Shown here in pieces: positions 25,850 through 37,808 of a stretch of 64,000 bases of DNA. A program made the translations under genes and the position numbers. The stretch spans positions 642,156,023 through 642,220,022 of the forward strand of contig OX422208.1 in assembly GCA_949130495.1 (NCBI GenBank), read 5' to 3'. Each line of letters opens with the position of its first letter. Within the stretch, counting starts at the first letter, position 1. This stretch comes from Sambucus nigra (taxonomy: Eukaryota > Streptophyta > Magnoliopsida > Dipsacales > Adoxaceae). The notes below the pieces were generated by a model. It had not been told where the DNA came from. It saw only the letters and a program-made list of their open reading frames with translations, and did not search any database.

Positions 25850-26960
25850 CGCATTGACGTATCTCATCAAGGCATATGGCTCAAAAGACAAATCTTAAAG
25901 AATCGACACGAGACCACTCCAAGTCCAAGGAACATATTACCCGTTGGTTCCATCCAACGAGTATACAAAATATTCAACCGACCACGCTAGGCCACTCATG
26001 ATACATGCCTTAGAAAATGATCCACATGGCCATTCAATAGCCTAATGGTTGTACTGGAATCTCTATCCATATACTAACTGCTCTCACCTGCTATGTATTT
26101 TAATGCGTCCGCTTCGAGGTATGCTTTTCGGCCTTAAGTCAAATTCCTTCCATACATCCATCCACTTTAGAGCGGTAGGATACACGATATTTCCATACAG
26201 TTCCCACTTATTCATGGAACTTTAGCCAAACTTCCGACATGAATATCTCGTCTCAGTCCACCCTATTTTAATAGGCACCTACCACAGTTCTACCATTCCT
26301 CCATCAATAATGGGGCGTACTCTTCTACATATAGTCCATCTATAATGGACGGGAATGTCACAGTCTGGTCAAATGATCAACAACTTTCTCTATGAGGATC
26401 ATGACCATAACGGTTTTGGCACTTCAATACAACCGTCTATGAATATACCCCTCTTCATTCCATCGATACTCTTCTTCGCACGAGTAGGTGAATGGTCAAT
26501 CACAGATCAAAATGCTCTCGCTACAGAGTCTTTTGAGTCATGCTCGTTTCATTTGGCTTTCCATGCCAACACAAATATCTCCGACGAGTTTCTTACTCGA
26601 CTCATCTACTATCCCAATCGGATTTCCTTAGCGAATGAGAAAATACCCAATTACTAGTTCTTCTGAAATCCGAGCACTAACTCAATTTCTCCCACGACCT
26701 ATTGCAACAACTTGTTGCTTCGTGAGAAAGACTAAATTTCCCTGCCCAGGAAGTAGTGCCTCCATTTCTTCAAGGCAATTTCCACAGCAATGAATTTTAA
26801 ATTCAAGCGTGGGATATTACTTCCCACAAGTTTAAGCATGTGAGACGCATATACAACGGGTACATGCTCCAGTATTATTACTTCCCACTCCTGGAAGAGA
26901 CTTATTCATTAAACCCACTCTCGAGATCACTATCATGAGCTCAGGAGTGAAGGTCCGCCC
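25850..26960 (-). pseudogene. Decayed pol (RNase H and integrase vestiges) of the Tekay-like element
   Basis: Conceptual translation of the minus strand gives a degenerate but alignable RNase H near 26960-26700: YASHMLKLV...FIAVEIALKKWRHYFLG, matching the same region of the intact Tekay pol at 57170-57270. Farther left, near 26100-25860, vestiges of the integrase core survive (YSLDGTNG in place of HPQTDGQTE, LSFEPYALMR in place of APFEALYGR). There are many stops, frameshifts and deletions, and no catalytic set is complete. Intervening DNA is not readable. The plus-strand open frame at 26355-26657 is a shadow. Confidence 0.6.
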
Positions 26961-27284
26961 GTCCATTAACTCCCTGTAAGTGAAGTCGCCACATAGCACT
27001 ATCTCTAAGAAAGGCCTTATCTTCCTCGTCTTAAGCCACCCAAACCTCTCGAGACCCCATAAATCTCGTTCCTATGGATCTAATCCCACATAGAGTTAAC
27101 CCACAACTCATCCGTGGTCAACTCCTTACCGCCTTCCTGAATCAACATCACCTGCCCTAAGGGCCTTATGTTCTAATAAACCTAAGGTCGATCTACAAGT
27201 ATACATCCTATATAAGTCGTAGATATATAATACTAAATATATCCCTAGTGTCCAAGACCTATCTCAAATTCTGACATTCGCTCG

Positions 27285-28183
27285 GTTTCGTGCGTGGGAC
27301 GTCTCACGGAAGTGAAATCCAAACAAGGAACCCTCCTGTTACACTACTACCTCGCATCGTTCGTCATTAAGATGTGATGGTCTAAGACACATGATCGGGA
27401 TCGGTACAATTCTAATTTACAATCCTACTTACCATAGCATCTTTTAAAGATCTTAACTGATCAGACATTCACTTCCTGTGGAGTCTTTCAGATACATATC
27501 CCCCTTATAAAAACATGGCCTTCTTATCAAGGCACAATCCCGAAGTCTCAATCCGACTTCGTATCACAGTCTCCCTCACATCGATCAGAGGAGAGAACTA
27601 TATACAGTGCTTCTATCTCGCACTTTAATAGCCCTTAATCACTCTTCTACGTGATTCTCGGGTAATCTTCCAATCCCACTTCCAACAACAAAATAAATAA
27701 AGTAAAAGAGAAAGAAAAGGATAGTGTCTCTCCAATCACAGCATCGTTAAGTGTTCAAGCGGCGGAGTGTCTCGCCAAAGCGAAATCCAAACAAGGAACC
27801 CCTCCGACACATGACTACTTAACTAGTTGATCATGGAGATAAGCGTAACATGCATAAACAAGGTAAACAATCAAACACTCACACAAGATAAATAAACGAA
27901 TAAAAAATCTTCTACCTACCTCGATTCACCTCTATAAAGTCTCAACCTGTTTCCAGGGGAGAAATCATAGAACAACTAGTTTCATTTTGAACTAGAAGTA
28001 AGATAGCCTTACAATTTTATTTTCTTGCTATCGCACCAAACCGACCAAAATATATATACTCTCATAATGTACATAAAATAAGAGAAAGGAAAAATAACAT
28101 CTCTCCACTCCTAACGTCGTTAAGGTTCACGCGTGGAGCGTCCCGCAAAAGCGGAATCCAAACAAGGAACCCCTCCGATGCAT
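27285..28183. repeat. Three copies of a ~60-bp module inside the Tekay-like interior
   Basis: Copies at about 27285-27352, 27752-27815 and 28120-28183 share the core aaatccaaacaaggaaccc preceded by a cgtgggacgtctc-like segment. The same module occurs three times in a different LTR at 41757-42185. This suggests that this part of the interior came from LTR-type sequence. No coding is seen. Confidence 0.7.
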
Positions 28184-28240
28184 TACTACTTAACTTGTTG
28201 TTCGTGGAGATAAGTCATAACATCCACATATAATGCAAAC

Positions 28241-29293
28241 GAGCAATGGATCACTTAACCCAAGGGGCATATAATGCAATTTACACATACTACATACATA
28301 TTCAGAATATCATCACTCGTTTCAAAACGAATGAGGAAAATAGAACTTCCATACCAAGGAAGTCATATAAGTACTCTTCCTATAATGGCGTCAATACAAC
28401 TACAATCTCAATATACACACCCGAATCTACAGTAGATATAATACTACTAAGTATTATAATAAGGAATACACCACCCACTAATAAGGTGGAATTCCCATCC
28501 ACATTCTTACCAACCACTCCGCATCCTAGCCATTACTCCGACTCTGGTCAACAACAATTACCCACGCAGCCCCTCTTACTTCCTCAGTAAAAGAGGACAC
28601 GCTCTCGGCCTCCTCTTCCTCAGTTCAATGAAACCTCCCCAGGCAGATGTCCACCAATGGGGTTTCATGAATCTTACTCCATCAGAAGTGTTAACGACAC
28701 CTATTCTGGAGCCTATCATTTCCTGGTGCACGGTCTCCCTAACCGTACAGCACCTTATTCCCCATCGGTCTTTAACCGAACATTTTGTGAACCTTCAATA
28801 ATCCACCTTCTCCTCAGTCTAGTTATCCCAAAGAAACTCGCCATTGCAAGTATCCACCGGGCTTCTCTGTGGGCCAAACTTCTGGCACCCACGAATGTGG
28901 TGACCACATTTTCACCATCTCAGCACTACTCCTACGGGTGAAGGATTATCCTCCATCCTACTTCAGGGCACTTCTCTACTTTAATTTAACATCGCTTGAA
29001 TTCTCAAGCTTAGTACCACTTCCTACTTCTAGCGGTACTTGGGAAAACTACATCAACTGTAATTAGTAGTCGTAGTAACAAAACAAGGAAGTGCTACAAA
29101 AAGGGAGCGACCTCCAAAGCGGTCCTCATCCCCGACCACAATTTACAGTCCTTAGTAGTTCCTTCTCATGACGCCCTTCTCCAATCAACCTACAGTTCTC
29201 ACACGAATGCGCAGAAGATTCTATAGATTCTACCTCATGGCAGAAGAACGAAATCTCACAAGATAAATGAACGATCTTAATCCTAAGGCTTTA
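28241..29293 (-). other. Unassigned interior, possibly gag-derived
   Basis: By position this should be gag of the minus-strand element. I see only vague resemblance to a histidine/cysteine-rich gag end near 28600-28700 and no intact frame. Plus-strand open frames at 28246-29066 show no recognisable domain. The primer-binding site and the start of gag are absent because a deletion joins this sequence to the middle of the right LTR at 29294. Confidence 0.3.
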
Positions 29294-31710
29294 TGCATCA
29301 CGGCTCGTCGATGACATCGGAACGGAATTCAAGTCAGGCATCCTTACGGCGGAGTACCTGAGCGGAGACAAGATGCATATGCAACAAGAAATGTAAACGG
29401 GTCAGGGCCCGGTTCTATATGAATACCAGATGAATAAAAAGTATGACAGTTATGAATAAAATCATGCTAGAAAGAATAACATCTATTTACACAGTTCTAA
29501 ACCATAACTAAGACAGAAAAGAAAAACATGGGTAAAATAAATTTAAAAACTTCCATTTCATTATTATGTTCCTTATCAGGAACCAATAATTACCACATTT
29601 ATGCTCTTTACTAGCATTTCATTCCTTATCAGGAAAATACAATTTAAATATTAAGCTCTTTATGGCTTTTATTCCAATTTCCTGCCCATCCTGGCATTAC
29701 CGTTCCTTAACAGGAATATCATTTTCAACAAATGCTCTTTGTGGCATTTCATTGTGCTCTTTATGGAACTTCCTCATGCTCTTTATGGCATATCTCATAC
29801 ATTAAGTCCCACTTGATTATGAATAGTTATATTTATATACATATAACGATTCTAAGACCGCCCCTCCGAGTTTCCCCACTGGGCGCGCCCCTAAATGACC
29901 ATCATCTTCTAGGGCCTATCTATACAAGACAACCTGGGCACCTACAATGAAATACGTCGGGAAGCGGCCATATGCCTGCGCGAGAGTCAAGACCACACCC
30001 GGAATCTCCTCACCAGCGCAGAAAACATAACATATCGCTCATATGGCCTATGGACTATATCCACCCTGCGTTAACTATCCAGGGGGCATCACCAAGCGCG
30101 CGAACTTCCCTTATGATGTCATTTAGAGAGGTGTGTATCCAGTAAATTAACATTTGCCATATTCATGATTAAGTAAATTATCATTTACCATCATCATTAC
30201 CATTTCCATTTCATTTCCATGTATATGTTTCATTTTATCCGAAACCATTCCCATTTACTTTTTGTAAATAATCTAACTGATTATCCGAAGCCATACGATA
30301 AATTATATCGTTGCTACGACCTCAAGGAGTAAGTAAACTCTTAATTAACTCCAAACATTTTAGGGTGTTATTATAATCCATCAATATTAATGTAGCTTTG
30401 TTGAGCTCCAAAAGTCTCCCAAACATAACTCTAGGAATCCTAGTTCCATGATAATTTACTAGAAAAAGAATACCCTAACATCAATTGGCAAAACCTCGAA
30501 AAAGTCCCCACATACCCCATTCCTAGTGTAGGGAAAGTACTAACTCAATTTCAACTCTAGGACACCTATTTTACTTCATTAAATAAGGTTCCTAGTCCCT
30601 ATTGAAGAAAATATATCTAGGAAACAAAATAAGATTTTAGGATGAAAAATAGGGGACCGGTCGACCGGTCCCAAGACCGCGGTCGACCGCGTCTCAAGGT
30701 TTTGCCTACGGAGAAAAGCAGAAAGCTTGAAATAGAGGGTCCGGTCGACCGGTCAAGGAACCGCGGTCGACCGCGCTCAAATTTATGCCTTTGTAGGAAA
30801 GCAGTAAGCCCTCCCGCAAAGGCCCGGTCGACCGGTCCTGAGACCGCGGTCGACCGGTCATAGCAGACCTAGGGTTCTTCCTTCTTCCAAAATTAAACCT
30901 AAGTGAAAATTTCACTTTTCCCAAATCCCAAATCTCTTTTATTTTGAACTCCACCAACATTCTTTATCTACCCAAAGATTATCCTACATGATTTATAACC
31001 ATTATAATTCACAATTTTATCATCAAAACCAAATCTAGGTTTAAATACCAAAATTTCCATTTTTGATCTCCAAATATATATATACATAAATATCACACAA
31101 TTTATTCATCTCAAAACATATATTAGCAAGTAGAAAACTTGCCTTGATGTAGGAAATATCCGATTTCTTTGAGTAGGAGGATCAATCCATCTTCAATCTT
31201 CATTTTTCTCTTCTTCTTTCTTTCTCTCTTTTCTCTCTATATGTTCAAGACATAAAATGGGAAAAATAAGGGGTTTAGGAAAGCTAAAATCATGGCTTAA
31301 GTTAAAACTCCCAGCTTAAGTGGTTAATACCACATTAAAATGACTCACAAATACGCATATAAGCTAAAACCAGGTAAAAGTGTCCAAAATACAAAAATAC
31401 AATATGGCACTTATTTTGACATTCTCGCACCTTCCGAGACTAACTACACCCTCTAAACTGGCATCCGGAAATTTTATAAATTATTTTGAGTTCCAATTTC
31501 ATTTAAATCAAATTGTCATTTTAAATACATGACACTATAAACATGCAACTTGATGATATTTACTTTCACATACAGTAAATACATCAACCTAGTAAATATT
31601 AACTTTCAATTTATTCCATTAATATTTACTCCAGTTCCCACATTTTATATAATTACCTTATGCGGTAAAATTAATATAAAATGAGCCTCCCAGAATCGAG
31701 GGTTGTTACA
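29294..31710 (-). repeat. 5' LTR of the Tekay-like element, U5 end deleted
   Basis: Matches 23141-25511 of the left LTR nearly perfectly. About 450 bp at the U5 end are missing, with an abrupt junction at tgcatcacgg (29294). The U3 tip and target duplication on the right are intact. Confidence 0.9.
30655..30865. repeat. GGTCGACC palindrome cluster, right LTR
   Basis: Same cluster as 24500-24690, with one additional palindrome pair of about 21 bp. TCGA-core palindromes, CpG-rich in otherwise AT-rich DNA. Confidence 0.85.
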
Positions 31711-32303
31711 ACACATTCAAGAAATAATCCTTTATACATAGAATTACAGAAATGTAAAAACTCTTAAAATTTTACTTTGAAATTTCACTCGGCTAGAATG
31801 GATGTCGACTAAGGTAAGAGGGGTTATTTATACAGTTCGTCAAGGGGGTGTTGATTAGTTGTTTTAGAGGTAGAGTTTGGGTTGTTTTACATAGGTTTCC
31901 ATTGTTGTTCCATTGGATGTAAAAAGGTTACCATAGGTTACCCACTTGGTACAACCTATGCTAGATGTCCAGCTGATTCCATGTCACCACGGGGTGTAGG
32001 GTAAATAAGTTTAGGTCTTTGGGAAGTTTTCATATAGGTTGGAAGGTTTTTAGCATATTTTATCAAATTTAGGGGCTTTTGTGTAATTATGCAAACTTTA
32101 TGGATTTTTTTATGAAAATCCTATAAAATATGTGTCCCTGGGTTAAAATTTGAGTGAAAGTTGGGGTCAAATAGGTATAAGAATTTGTAAGGAATCCTAA
32201 TTCTACTTATAGGGGCATTTTGGAAATTTAGGGAAAATTTAGGGTTTTGCCTAGAATTTTGGTTATTTAAAGGACTAATGTTAATATAAGGTGTGTTGTT
32301 ACA

Positions 32304-34954
32304 ACTTAATCAATCCATAAGTCATTCAAAGAACAAACAAATAAACAACAATTAGATGGAAGATTCAGTTACTATTCAGCTTTAAGAAATAAAAAAGAAA
32401 TACGGTGAATTAAAATAAATGATAAAACATTTATTCACTTCCAATTTAATGTGTGAACACAACAAAAATAAAACCAAATAAGAAATATGTTCCATGGTAA
32501 CATCCAATCAAATAGAAGACGTCCAATTCACATAAAAGGATAAATATTTAATAATATGATATTTTGTTGTCAATCCAAGTCCCCTCATAATATTCATTTG
32601 CATAATTTGATTAACTTTCATCTGTGACATTGACGGAATCGACATTGGGCAAAACACTGGTTTGAAAATCATTTCCATAGCATTCGACCAATGAATGGAC
32701 ATTGCCCTCGTCATAATATTCCCTTTGAGGAGTTAATAGTGAAATTGGACATTTAGTATTCAACTGATCAGATACGTAAAAGACATGCTTGGCCTAAGAA
32801 GCTAAGATAAAAGAGTTAGATTTATGACCATATTTATGAAGTTCCACGGATGAGAATACAAGTTCAGCTATCCTGATGTTACTTTTGTTGTCAACACAAT
32901 TATACTTAAATACTGGAATCTTAAATGAAAATATTCTAGCATCCATATCTCTTTATTCACATCATAAAAAACTACATCTCTAATAAGGGGTTTACTATCC
33001 TTCGCACTCGCTACCTGCATCGTTTTGGCCATTATGCTCACTCCATTATTCTGGTTAATCTAACATCATTAGGATCCTTAATTTGATAACGACATTTGTC
33101 AATGACATAGCCATGATATTTTAATACATCTTGAAGTGGTCCTTCCGCCAATCAATTTAAAGTGTCTGAGTTATTCGTATTTGGGACATGCTACTCAACT
33201 TTAACCTGGTATTTTCAGAAGATTACTATTAAAATTATGACAACAAGATACATGTATGCTTTTAAAATGCATACCTTTTCATGGAATCATTGAATAGAGG
33301 TCGGTTATTCTCCTCTTCTAACATTTTTTTTATTTTTCGCTTTACGAATGTGTATTTTCCTCAAGTACTGCTTATGCTCCCTACATAAGTTATGAATTAA
33401 TAACGTTATGTATAGAGTAAAGTAAAATTATATGGACAATATTTTATTCAAATATAATTACTCATTATAATGTTTAACATCATTTTTGTTACGTAACACA
33501 TGGATATGTGCCTGGTTCAATGATAAACGATCGACTTCAGTGATGTCTGGACCCCAGATATCTATCATCTTCAACATCAGAAGGAATTCCAATTGTGTCT
33601 AATCCAGTTAATAACTATAAACAAAACTTGATTGATTCTTTAGATTTATAACATTTTACAATGCACCCTTCTGGGCTATTTTTGTTTCTCACATAATCAT
33701 TCAAAAATTTTATATTCCTGAAAATCGTTAAGCTTAAGACTAAAATCGTGATGCATATTTGATCATAATCAAACAAATTTAACATACTCACCTTTCAATT
33801 AGGTACATGCATCGGAAAAAAAATGGACCATAAATTTCGATCTCTCTCACGAGATGCAACATTGGATGTATCATGATGTCAAACAATGATGGTGGGAAAT
33901 ATTTCTCTAACATGCACATTGTGACCACAAGATCCTTGTGAATTTTCTTTTATTTCTCCACGTCCACGACTTTTGCAGAAAGAGCACTGAAAAAGAAGAA
34001 GAATCTAATAAGGACATATCTCACATGTTTTGGCAACATACCTTGTATACCAACAGGAAACAATTGTTGCATTAGGATGTTATGGTCACGGGATTTCACA
34101 CCGTATAATTTAAAATCTTCCATAGAGAGAACTTTTAAAATTTGAAGAGTATCCAAACGGTACCTTAAAATCACGTAAAGTTTCACACATCATAATTTTT
34201 TCCACTTTGGATAATGTATAATATGTCGGGGGAAGGTAAGTCCTTTTCTCGTTAACTTGTGCTGCTAACTCCTTCCTTAAACCCATCTTGACGAGGTCAT
34301 TGCGAATTATATCACCTTCTTTTTTTCGTGTAAGGTTTATTAAATTCCCATTTATACACTCAAAAAAATTCTTTTCAATATGCATTACATCAAAGTCATG
34401 TCATACAGAGGGGGTTTCCAATAATCAAGCTCAAAAAATATTAAATTCTTCTTCTAACATGTAACATCTTTATTTTTTACTCTTCCTTTCTTTTTTTCTC
34501 TTCTTTAATGTTTATTTCTTCCTGGTAACATGCTCATTTCCCCAAGAAACCTTTATCCCCTCAATCTTCACAAATATTTGTTCCCCACTCAAAGGTTCAG
34601 GTGGCTACCCAAACTCGTTCTCACCATTAAATGCTTTTTTTTTTAATTTTGAAATGAATGGTTTCATGGAATATAACTTTTATGCCCCATATAAATTCAT
34701 TTAGCACAATTTCTCAATCTCTGAGAATATGTCTCTTCATTACATATTGGAGAAGCATAATATCCCTTTGTAGTAGAACTCGACAGATTCCCATATGCTA
34801 GAAAATCATTGATTATCTACAACAAAAAGACTCTGTGTAAAATATTCTTATCGGTATGCATTATAAGACCTCAATCCTTCCTCCCGTAAAGTTTTTAGAT
34901 CCTCAATTAGCGGTGCCAAGTAAACATCAATATACTTTCCAGGTTGTTCGGGTC
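32304..34954 (-). pseudogene. CACTA TNP2 transposase remnant, unit 2
   Basis: Duplicate of 14867-17470. Readable blocks: LAPLIEDL region near 34840-34950; MHIEKNFFECINGNLINL through KRTYLPPTYYTLSK at 34385-34150, where the frame also includes a YSSNFKS motif; and VKSRDHNILMQQLFPVGIQGMLPKHVR at about 34110-34010, a conserved TNP2 stretch. The C-terminal segment around 32510-32830 is frame-shifted. This copy keeps about 60 bp near 34590 lost in unit 1. The gene continues beyond the inserted LTR: 37261-37271 encodes the ISGP residues expected just before PGNDIDV. Confidence 0.8.
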
Positions 34955-37260
34955 TGTCACACCCGGTGTAATTCTAGCGTCGGTGGCCACCAAAACTATG
35001 TCGGGCATGAACTAAATAAAATATCATTCTTAGCATGAGACAAATATGAGACATAAATAAATCAATCCACAAGATAAATAATTGAATCAATCCCAAATGA
35101 TAATAACAACTGAGTAATAAAAGATCCATTACTTGCTAAAACTTTAAATAAATCCAATCTCCAATGATGATTTATTTAAAAACTCAATAATAATCAAGCG
35201 TGAATAATCCAACTGAAATCCTCTAACAACTTTGGAACCGAATGGCCGATCAAAAACAAAAATGAAGTCTCATAATTTATTACGTCTGAAAAGAAAGTCT
35301 AATTACATAAAGTAATAAAATGAATAAACTCTAGCTGCACCTTCAAACGAGAAACTCCGATAATCCTATGCAACCTCTCCAAAACTTATCCTGAGAAATT
35401 AGTCAACGCACGAGGTCAGATCCCAATCATGAATACACACTACTCCTTCCAAATAGGATCCGTGAATCCAGACAATAACATTATACGAGATAAATATCAT
35501 AATAGAATATTTTATTTAAAGAAGATAATTAAACGCGATAAATATAAATCACTAATTGTCCTCAGAAAATTCCCATTCCAAAAAGAACACCAATAACCAA
35601 AGTGTCACACTTCCCCTTGTCAATAGCCAGCTGATCCGTTTATACTGTCAATCCCTCAATATGACAAGGTTCCACACACGACACGATATAAATCGCCCAA
35701 CCTGACCCGTTTAAACTGTAGGTTGCTGACACATTATGTCGCCATAAATTTTAATACCCGTTATTATATTAGGCATTAATTCTCATCATCTCAATTTATT
35801 AAGTTATCAAATTACCCCACGTGAGATCCTCAAAATACCCCTTAGTCTCATACCTAAAGGTCCCCAAAGTACATATATGTCCCATCTTACATATAAAATG
35901 AATTTTCAACTTTTATTCGTCCTAGTCTCATGCCTAGGCTAGCGTGACGACAATAAAACATTAAAAAACACTGCCCCGCCCAGAAATATGAAATCAGTAC
36001 GAATCTACACTAACTAGTCCCATACCTAGCAAGCATAAATTATAACCAAGGCCTATCCACTAGTCCCATACCTAGTAAGTATTATACAATCAAGGTGAGT
36101 AATATACTACCCAAAATGCCCCTCATCCCCACGATGGAAAAAATGAATAAACCAATTCACACGATATCACAAATCATAATCACAACATGGCACTTTAATC
36201 ACAAATGTCACAATTCAATTTAATTCCTTTAATAATATAGTCGTCGTTTGCAACATAATTATATTTGTCCAAAACTTGTTAATTTATTTAACATGCGATA
36301 TTAGTCAATATGACATAGTCGTTCTCTTTTATAAATTTTATAATTTTTATAAGTGTGTTCGCGTCCCACATAACATATAAATAATCCCATAACTTCTACA
36401 TGCGAACCTACACGCCAAAAATCATACAAACCCAATAATCTAACTTACGTACCCAAGAGTTTCAAGGATTAAATCATAATAACAAGTTTCATCAAAACAA
36501 CCCCGAAATTTTGTCTCCACTTTCTCCAATTAAGTTGCTAATTGATTTTAATCAAAAACACGTGATTAAGGATTTAGGCGAGACTTAAAATGCATAATAC
36601 TAAAGGAAAGGAATAGAGTATTCGTGCCTGAAATTAGTTGGATAAAAATCAGAGTAGATGGTTGGATTCCTCTTAAAATATTAGCAAAGAAGTGTTGTTG
36701 GATCCTCTTGAGAAAACACCAATTGAATCTTCAATTCTAGAGTTAAAACTTGTTAAAAGTTGGGGCTAGGGTTATAGGTGAGAGGAAATATGTTTGGAGA
36801 ACCATACTGGAGAAAAGTTTGAGAGAAAAGTGTTTTAAGAGTCCCAACCTCGTATCAGTTTTGGAATTTAAAAGGTTTAAAAGTTAGAAAACGATTAGGA
36901 CTCTAAATAACCCACCGCCTCTTGTCACTCAAACGACTGACACGTGTCATTCAAATGACATGCTACGTCGCTGTCATTTGAACGACCCCAACATTCAATT
37001 AAAAACTTAAAAAAAATGCGCCTTTACGCTTAGAAAAATATTCTTTAACTCAACAAAAATGTATCTGCTTGATAAAAATTTTAGAAATCATTATAACCTT
37101 CTATTTTAACTCCGATTTAAATTTTCGGTTGAAAATGTACTTCTCAAATATAAAAACCAACATGTTTAATTATTAAAAACCATTAAATCCAAAGTTTATT
37201 TATCTCCATTTTTCTCCAAAATTAATCAAAACATCAATTAATAAAGTACGGGGTGTTACA
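34955..37260 (-). repeat. Solo Tekay-type LTR inserted in TNP2 (2306 bp)
   Basis: Minus-strand LTR from TGTAACACCCCG (37260) to GGGTGTGACA (34955). Flanks gggtc (34950-34954) and ggggc (37261-37265) look like a 5-bp target duplication with one mutation, and the TNP2 reading resumes across it. No second LTR or internal region is present, so it is a solo LTR. Confidence 0.8.
36924..36988. repeat. CATTTGAA-type palindrome cluster in the solo LTR
   Basis: Several near-palindromes (gtcattcaaatgac, gtcatttgaacgac, cactcaaacgactg) near the U3 end. The cores are TCAA/TTGA rather than TCGA, as CpG deamination of TCGA would give. Confidence 0.6.
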
Positions 37261-37745
37261 GGGGCCTGATATGTAATACCATTTCCTAATGATTCATTTT
37301 AATTTTGTATAAAATGTGATGGAGGAAGGTCTAATTAGAATTATTGGAAATTATGGGTCAAATTAAAGGAAATAAATAAATTGGAATTTGTAGGGTTTGA
37401 ATGACAGTAGGGTCGTTCGAACGAGAGTTAGTTGTCATTTGAAGCAAGGGTTCAAATGAGCTTCGCGAGAGGTCTCACTGCATTACAGTTCAAGTTCGCT
37501 CGAAGGTCGCGTGAAGCCAAGTATCGAACAATATGGACATGTTGTTCTAATGAGGCCCATGTCGATCGAACGACGTGCCTCAAAAATGCTTTATTTTGAC
37601 TTGCCCTTGTGTGTTATCAAAATTCTGGCCCTTGAATCTTTGAGTTGTCTAGCTCAGATGAGCCTAGATTGGGAAAATTGGGAATTTAAGGTTTTTTGGT
37701 GTTTTATTAGGGTGTGTTTGGGCTTATTTAGTTATTAGAAGTGGA

Positions 37746-37747
<2 letters not shown>

Positions 37748-37806
<59 letters not shown>
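37748..37806. repeat. (GA)n microsatellite
   Basis: About 29 GA units on the plus strand within the LTR at 37272-40116. Confidence 0.95.

Positions 37807-37808
<2 letters not shown>

Larger units (their letters stand above)
22693..31710 (-). mobile_element. Tekay-like chromovirus with young LTRs and a ruined interior
   Basis: It is bounded by a perfect 5-bp target duplication acaca (22688-22692 and 31711-31715); the empty site is visible in unit 1 near 14262-14270. The left LTR (22693-25511) is complete and is the 3' LTR. The right LTR (29294-31710) lacks its U5 end, and the primer-binding site and leader are also gone. The interior carries only vestiges of pol and perhaps gag. The polypurine tract beside the left LTR fixes the orientation. 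Confidence 0.85.
20648..32303 (-). repeat. 5' LTR of the old chromovirus, unit 2 copy, interrupted by a Tekay-like element
   Basis: Homologous to 12257-14866. It begins TGTAACAACACACC on the minus strand at 32303 and ends at 20648 (ggttgaca). The 9-kb insertion at 22693-31710 splits it; removing the insertion leaves about 2.63 kb, against 2.61 kb in unit 1. Confidence 0.6.
11069..36822. repeat. 8.4-kb tandem duplication of a transposon mosaic (units 11069-19467 and 19468-36822)
   Basis: Unit 2 repeats unit 1 in the same order and orientation: gag start, leader frame, LTR, CACTA TNP2 and most of a Tekay-type LTR. Unit 1 is 8399 bp. Unit 2 is about 8.33 kb once the 9018-bp element at 22693-31710 and its extra acaca are removed. 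The junction near 19455-19467 joins Tekay-type LTR interior to gag interior; the two parent sequences share gtttgaga-like bases there. The units differ by many substitutions and small indels, so the event is not recent. Confidence 0.85.

Noticed and set aside
28246..29066. Three plus-strand open frames of 65-114 codons
   Set aside because: No recognisable domain, no support from the element's minus-strand orientation; likely chance frames in decayed gag/leader DNA.
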